From an uncultured Dehalococcoidia bacterium (GTDB taxonomy: Bacteria; Chloroflexota; Dehalococcoidia; Lucifugimonadales; GCA-2712585): DNA of 8,976 nt. Shown here in pieces: positions 6,010-8,976 of the stretch. The DNA lies in NCBI GenBank assembly GCA_913052045.1, contig CAJXDJ010000024.1, forward strand, positions 1 to 8,976. Direction: 5' to 3'. The position numbers and the translations under genes were made by a program. The notes under the pieces are model-generated. The model saw nothing but the letters and a program-made list of their open reading frames with translations, was not told the DNA's origin and did no database searches. How positions within the stretch are numbered: position 1 is the first letter of the stretch; every line of letters begins with the position of its first letter.

Positions 6010-6197
6010 AATTAAACTTTTTCGTGCAAAATATAGTTTATCATGGTGTCTATCAGGTACTTTCGATTAGTTCCTGGAAGGTTATTGGGAAACATCCTGC
6101 AATTTATACATCATTCTCTAAGCACCTACTCAACAATGTTTTTCGTTTTATATCGTAAAAATATAGGCGGCTAAACCTGTCCTAGTTTGTTAACCCC
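6010..6197. other. Intergenic gap between amidohydrolase and phosphatase genes
   Basis: At 188 bases this is the longest non-coding gap, and it is AT-rich. I see no RNA gene, no convincing ORF and no clear intrinsic terminator for the amidohydrolase. On the minus strand a TATATT and an overlapping TGATAAACT lie 25-45 bases before the phosphatase start as possible -10 elements, but neither has a good -35. Confidence 0.4.
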
Positions 6198-7730
6198 CTA
6201 GCCCTGATTGAAAAAATATAAGGGATCATCTGATATAAAATCCCATTTTTTATAGTACTCTTCAACAAATGGTAAAAGCTTTCGCGAAACTTCCTTGCGT
6301 TCGAGTTCTTCTTGTGTAAGATCTTTCGAGAGCCATTTTCTTAGCTCGCGCCATATTTGTTCTTTGTCTACTCCCGTGAAAGTCCGGTCTTTCATGATAA
6401 CGTTGCCGTCAACTATTGTCGTGTTTACGTCCAACCCTCTTCCTCTATAGAGCAAGGCATCTATCATGTTAGTATCTGGATCCAAATATGGATTTGTAAT
6501 GTGGTCAAGGTCGACTAAAATAATGTCAGCTCGATTACCGGCTTCTATAACCCCTATATCGTCAAAAAATGTAGCCTTGGATCCGTTCGCGGTAGCCATG
6601 TGAAGTACGCTGTGAGACGTTGGATAGGGTGACGATATCCCGGGCTCGCGATGTATTTTAGAAACCAGGCGCATTTCCTGGAGCATATCCTTATCGTCGT
6701 TTAGTCCTGCCTCGTCTATTCCGATTGCTACAATCACGCCTTTATCCGTCATACGGTTAATGGGTGCTATGCCGCTTTTCAGTCTCAAATTAGAGCTAGC
6801 ATTGTGTACCACCATAGTCCCACTGTTAGCGATCATATCGATATCTGATTTGGTTAGCCATACTCCGTGAGCGCACGATAATTCCTTTCCTAAGAAACCT
6901 ATATCAGCCAGGTGGGCCAACGGGGTTTTACCCCAAGTTTTATATCCATACAACTTTTGGTAGATGGTTTCTTGCAAGTGTATGTGAATGCCTGTATTGT
7001 GCTTTTTTGCTACTAGTTTGATCTGTTCAAGTAGTGAATCTGAACACCATTGGACATTCCCTGGACTCAGAAATACGTTAATTTTTGGGTCATTACTGAA
7101 TGCGTGACTTACATCTGAAAATATTGTGAAGTATGCATCTGGGCTAAGTTTGGAGTTTGAGATACGATTTGACAATTTGCAGGCCAGATCTTTTGGCAGA
7201 GTCGATAGGAAGCGATTGTCGTCTTCGTACACAACATGATTTTGGTCTCTGTGACTAAAAGAAAAAGCTACCCTCATACCGGAATCTTGATAGGCCTTGA
7301 GTACGTCTCGAGCAGATTCTTGAAAACTTTGGTTCGAGGGTTTTCTCCAAGTAGCATGATTGTGCATCACTGTGGTAATTCCATTTTCAATCATCTGCAA
7401 AGCGCAATACATGGTATCCAGGTAGTTATCGACATCCCGATTAGCCAGTCTTATGGCTATCCAAGGTTCTAAAGGCAAGTCAATATTTCCTAACTGAAAT
7501 GGGGTAAGCCCGACATGGTGGTGTGAGTTTATAAGACCTGGCAAAACGATTTGTTTACCGTCCCCTATAACCTGAGCTCTATCGTATTTAAGCCGGATGT
7601 CCTGATATTTACCCACCTCTACTATGGAACCATTGTCTTGGAATACAGCGCCATCGGTAACAATTTCGCTAGACCATTTGTCTATTACCCTTTTTACGAC
7701 ATACTTGCCTCTAATAATTGAAGATGGCAC
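6198..7730 (-). CDS. Metal-dependent amidohydrolase, deaminase/chlorohydrolase type (TrzN/SsnA-like)
   Basis: A protein of about 510 residues in the amidohydrolase superfamily: a TIM barrel with a small beta-sandwich made from both ends. Counting from the TTG one codon upstream: LPGLINSHHHVGL carries the metal pair His71/His73, IHIHLQET carries His252 and Glu255, CAHGVWL carries His289, VVHNASSNLRLKSGIAP (from 308) is the family loop, and IGIDEAGLNDD carries the catalytic metal ligand Asp340. The later GNRADIILVDLD and the TTIVDGNVIMKD strands complete the sandwich. This is the set of a mononuclear-metal enzyme that hydrolyses ring amino or halide groups, as in guanine deaminase, S-adenosylhomocysteine deaminase or atrazine chlorohydrolase. 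The substrate cannot be inferred. The last 60 or so residues are a charged helical tail. I prefer GTG at 7730 over TTG at 7733, because AAGGAGGA lies 5 bases before the GTG (core) but only 2 before the TTG. It follows the SMP-30-like gene after about 63 bases and probably shares its transcript. Confidence 0.9.
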   Translation of the reverse strand: MPSSIIRGKYVVKRVIDKWSSEIVTDGAVFQDNGSIVEVGKYQDIRLKYDRAQVIGDGKQIVLPGLINSHHHVGLTPFQLGNIDLPLEPWIAIRLANRDVDNYLDTMYCALQMIENGITTVMHNHATWRKPSNQSFQESARDVLKAYQDSGMRVAFSFSHRDQNHVVYEDDNRFLSTLPKDLACKLSNRISNSKLSPDAYFTIFSDVSHAFSNDPKINVFLSPGNVQWCSDSLLEQIKLVAKKHNTGIHIHLQETIYQKLYGYKTWGKTPLAHLADIGFLGKELSCAHGVWLTKSDIDMIANSGTMVVHNASSNLRLKSGIAPINRMTDKGVIVAIGIDEAGLNDDKDMLQEMRLVSKIHREPGISSPYPTSHSVLHMATANGSKATFFDDIGVIEAGNRADIILVDLDHITNPYLDPDTNMIDALLYRGRGLDVNTTIVDGNVIMKDRTFTGVDKEQIWRELRKWLSKDLTQEELERKEVSRKLLPFVEEYYKKWDFISDDPLYFFNQG

Positions 7731-7734
7731 CAAA

Positions 7735-7742
7735 TCCTCCTT
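7735..7742 (-). promoter_or_regulatory. Strong Shine-Dalgarno site of the amidohydrolase gene
   Basis: AAGGAGGA on the minus strand, almost perfectly complementary to the 16S tail. Spacing favours the GTG at 7730-7728 over the adjoining TTG at 7733-7731. Confidence 0.7.
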
Positions 7743-7793
7743 GAAACATCATTTGTGGTAGGGCTAGCTATGGGTTGCATATGTCGCCGAGAG

Positions 7794-8699
7794 TCACCAG
7801 ACAGCCATGCCTGGCTCATATGTTTCCATGAGGTATATAGAAGTGCGAGCGGTAAAGTATATGTTTTGCCAGTTGGGTCCTCCGAATGCTAAATTGGCTG
7901 GTACCTCCGGAAGTTTGATTGTCCCAATGTGAGTTCCATTAGAGGTAAAAACCCAGCAACCACCAGGGCCTGTACAGAAAATCCGTCCCGCTTGATCTAC
8001 TTTCATGCCGTCTGGGACCCCATCGGAGGATGAAGACATATCCGCGAATATGCGGTTATTGCTTAGTGTCCCGTCGCTATTGACATCGAACACACGTATG
8101 AATTGGTGCTGGCAAACTAGACCTTGCTGTTTTTCTTCAATGCAATTTTCATTTAACCGGCTTATAGAAACGTATAGCAGCTTTTCATCTGGGGAAAATG
8201 CCAATCCGTTGGGATATTCACATTCGTCTGTGGCCACTGATGGTGTATTAGAAGAGTTAACCATGAAGACGCCGGAAAATGGCAATGCTCTCTCCTTATA
8301 GGGGAGCCTGCCGGCAGGGTCTGTAAAATAGATGGTCCCGCTTGAGTGGCACACCACGTCGTTGGGTCGATTTAGGCTTTTACCTTGATAGCTATTTACT
8401 AAGATTGACCAATTTTGGGAGTCGGCACAGATAGTTACCCGGCGATTTGCACCTTCACACATGACCATTCTTCCAAGACGGTCGAAAGTAGTTCCGTTGC
8501 CTTCTCCAGTGTTTGTTCTCACGATTTCGGTTCCGGTTTTTCTACTCCAGCGGAGTTGCCGGCTATTTCGTATGTCTACAAAATATATAAAGCCATCTGT
8601 GCCCCAAACAGGACCCTCTGTAAAGCCGAATCCAGTCGCCAACATCTCGGCGTATGGGGTCCGCAGGATTTTACTAAATTCTTCGTTCACGAGGTTCAC
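7794..8699 (-). CDS. SMP-30/gluconolactonase-family hydrolase (six-bladed beta-propeller)
   Basis: A protein of about 301 residues, the normal length for the SMP-30/gluconolactonase/LRE family, which hydrolyses sugar lactones and related esters with one divalent metal. The metal-site residues are all in place: Glu28 in TEGPVW, Asn113 in NRPNDVV, Asn164 in YPNGLAFS, and Asp230 in VPDGMKVD. Blade repeats of the type DG-x-IYF (36-40, 121-125) and GRI/GRM are visible throughout. No signal peptide is apparent, so it should be cytoplasmic. The start is GTG at 8699 or, as likely, the GTG at 8690 (codon 4), which has AGGTG 6 bases upstream. It heads a leftward unit with the amidohydrolase; the pairing suggests a short pathway in which one enzyme opens a ring or lactone made by another, but that is inference. 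The true substrate is unknown. Confidence 0.9.
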   Translation of the reverse strand: MNLVNEEFSKILRTPYAEMLATGFGFTEGPVWGTDGFIYFVDIRNSRQLRWSRKTGTEIVRTNTGEGNGTTFDRLGRMVMCEGANRRVTICADSQNWSILVNSYQGKSLNRPNDVVCHSSGTIYFTDPAGRLPYKERALPFSGVFMVNSSNTPSVATDECEYPNGLAFSPDEKLLYVSISRLNENCIEEKQQGLVCQHQFIRVFDVNSDGTLSNNRIFADMSSSSDGVPDGMKVDQAGRIFCTGPGGCWVFTSNGTHIGTIKLPEVPANLAFGGPNWQNIYFTARTSIYLMETYEPGMAVW

Positions 8700-8716
8700 C
8701 TGATATTGTTGTTCAC

Positions 8717-8745
8717 AGAATAGATTCCAGAAGACTATCAGTCAA
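8717..8745 (-). promoter_or_regulatory. Promoter of the SMP-30-like / amidohydrolase unit
   Basis: On the minus strand, -35 TTGACT (8745-8740), a 17-base spacer and -10 TATTCT (8722-8717). The predicted start near 8710 leaves only about 10-20 bases before the GTG candidates, so the leader is very short. Confidence 0.6.
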
Positions 8746-8760
8746 ACATTTATTGTATCT

Positions 8761-8766
8761 TATACT
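8761..8766 (+). promoter_or_regulatory. Possible -10 box of the rightward gene at the window edge
   Basis: TATACT lies 47 bases before the ATG at 8813. No good -35 sits at 16-18 bases spacing. It is just to the right of the leftward -35 at 8740-8745, so the two promoters would be back to back. Confidence 0.35.
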
Positions 8767-8812
8767 TAAGATCTTTCTTTGTTAGGATTAGGTGGGTTTA
8801 TGGGAGGAATAT

Positions 8813-8976
8813 ATGGCTGGATTATTGGTGTTAACGGGTGGTGATGAGTTTCACCCAAGTTGTGCTGAAACGGATTTATTTGCTTTAAACTTTACCACAA
8901 TTAAAGAAAAGTTAGTCTTGATTCTTCCTACCGCGGCTGAATATGAACTATCAGGTGAAAAGGCCTTTAGTAATGC
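8813..8976 (+). CDS. Peptidase S51 / class I glutamine amidotransferase-like protein, N-terminal fragment
   Basis: The frame starts at ATG 8813, with GGAGG (8803-8807) 5 bases upstream, and runs open off the right edge, giving 54 complete codons. The fragment begins MAGLLVLTGGDEFHPSCAETD and continues with the strand LVLILPTAAEYE. A hydrophobic first strand ending in GGDEF/GG-x-E, and a second strand ending in LPTA, is the opening of dipeptidase E / cyanophycinase-like proteins of the class I glutamine amidotransferase fold. The catalytic Ser or Cys nucleophile would lie beyond the window, so activity cannot be judged. An overlapping ATG at 8800 opens only a 14-codon frame and is not the start. 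Confidence 0.6.
   Translation, partial: MAGLLVLTGGDEFHPSCAETDLFALNFTTIKEKLVLILPTAAEYELSGEKAFSN

Noticed and set aside
5636..6070. 144-codon plus-strand frame
   Set aside because: It is a shadow of the HAD phosphatase gene, whose four motifs are clear on the minus strand.
8005..8723. Overlapping plus-strand frames of 80-102 codons
   Set aside because: They are antisense to the SMP-30-like gene, which has all its metal-site motifs.
8800..8844. Short frame MGGIYGWIIGVNGW from the ATG at 8800, as a possible leader peptide
   Set aside because: It lacks its own ribosome binding site and overlaps the ribosome binding site and first codons of the real gene in another frame. No attenuator structure is seen.

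Overview
The window looks like a piece of a bacterial chromosome that is dense in genes and leans moderately towards AT. It carries a class A bacterial RNase P RNA, Shine-Dalgarno-led genes and sigma70-type promoter boxes. The phylum is inference only. A C4-type zinc-ribbon coiled-coil protein (COG1579) directly before rnpB and repeated TTG/GTG starts behind strong Shine-Dalgarno sites would fit Chloroflexota, for example a Dehalococcoidia/SAR202-like lineage. Nothing here proves it. I saw no mobile element, CRISPR array or tRNA, and the longest stretch without a gene is 188 bases.

Left part (1-3902): information-processing genes. The 3' end of tsaD (tRNA t6A synthesis) runs rightward and converges on a leftward pair. 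That pair is an unusual 742-residue fusion of cysteinyl-tRNA synthetase with a family 2 glycosyltransferase, followed, with a 4-base ATGA overlap, by a small protein with a PH-like N-terminal half and two membrane segments. A gap of about 145 bases separates the cysS start from the rightward zinc-ribbon gene. It holds a strong rightward promoter and an 8-bp inverted repeat on the cysS side.

Middle (3903-4456): rnpB, transcribed rightward from an apparent extended -10 promoter whose predicted start coincides with the outer end of the P1 helix. It converges on the leftward genes.

Right part (4457-8699): four leftward genes. In transcription order they are an SMP-30/gluconolactonase-like beta-propeller hydrolase, a metal-dependent amidohydrolase of the deaminase/chlorohydrolase type, a HAD-IA phosphatase, and a sugar-nucleotide pyrophosphorylase. 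A good promoter precedes the first. The pyrophosphorylase seems to have its own promoter next to a 24-bp imperfect palindrome. The first two may form a small catabolic or scavenging unit. The last two look like phosphosugar metabolism, but whether they act in one pathway is unknown.

Right edge (8813-8976): the start of a divergent gene with a good ribosome binding site, probably a class I glutamine amidotransferase-like / peptidase S51-type protein, cut by the window end.

The most unusual item is the in-frame CysRS-glycosyltransferase fusion coupled to the PH-like membrane protein.
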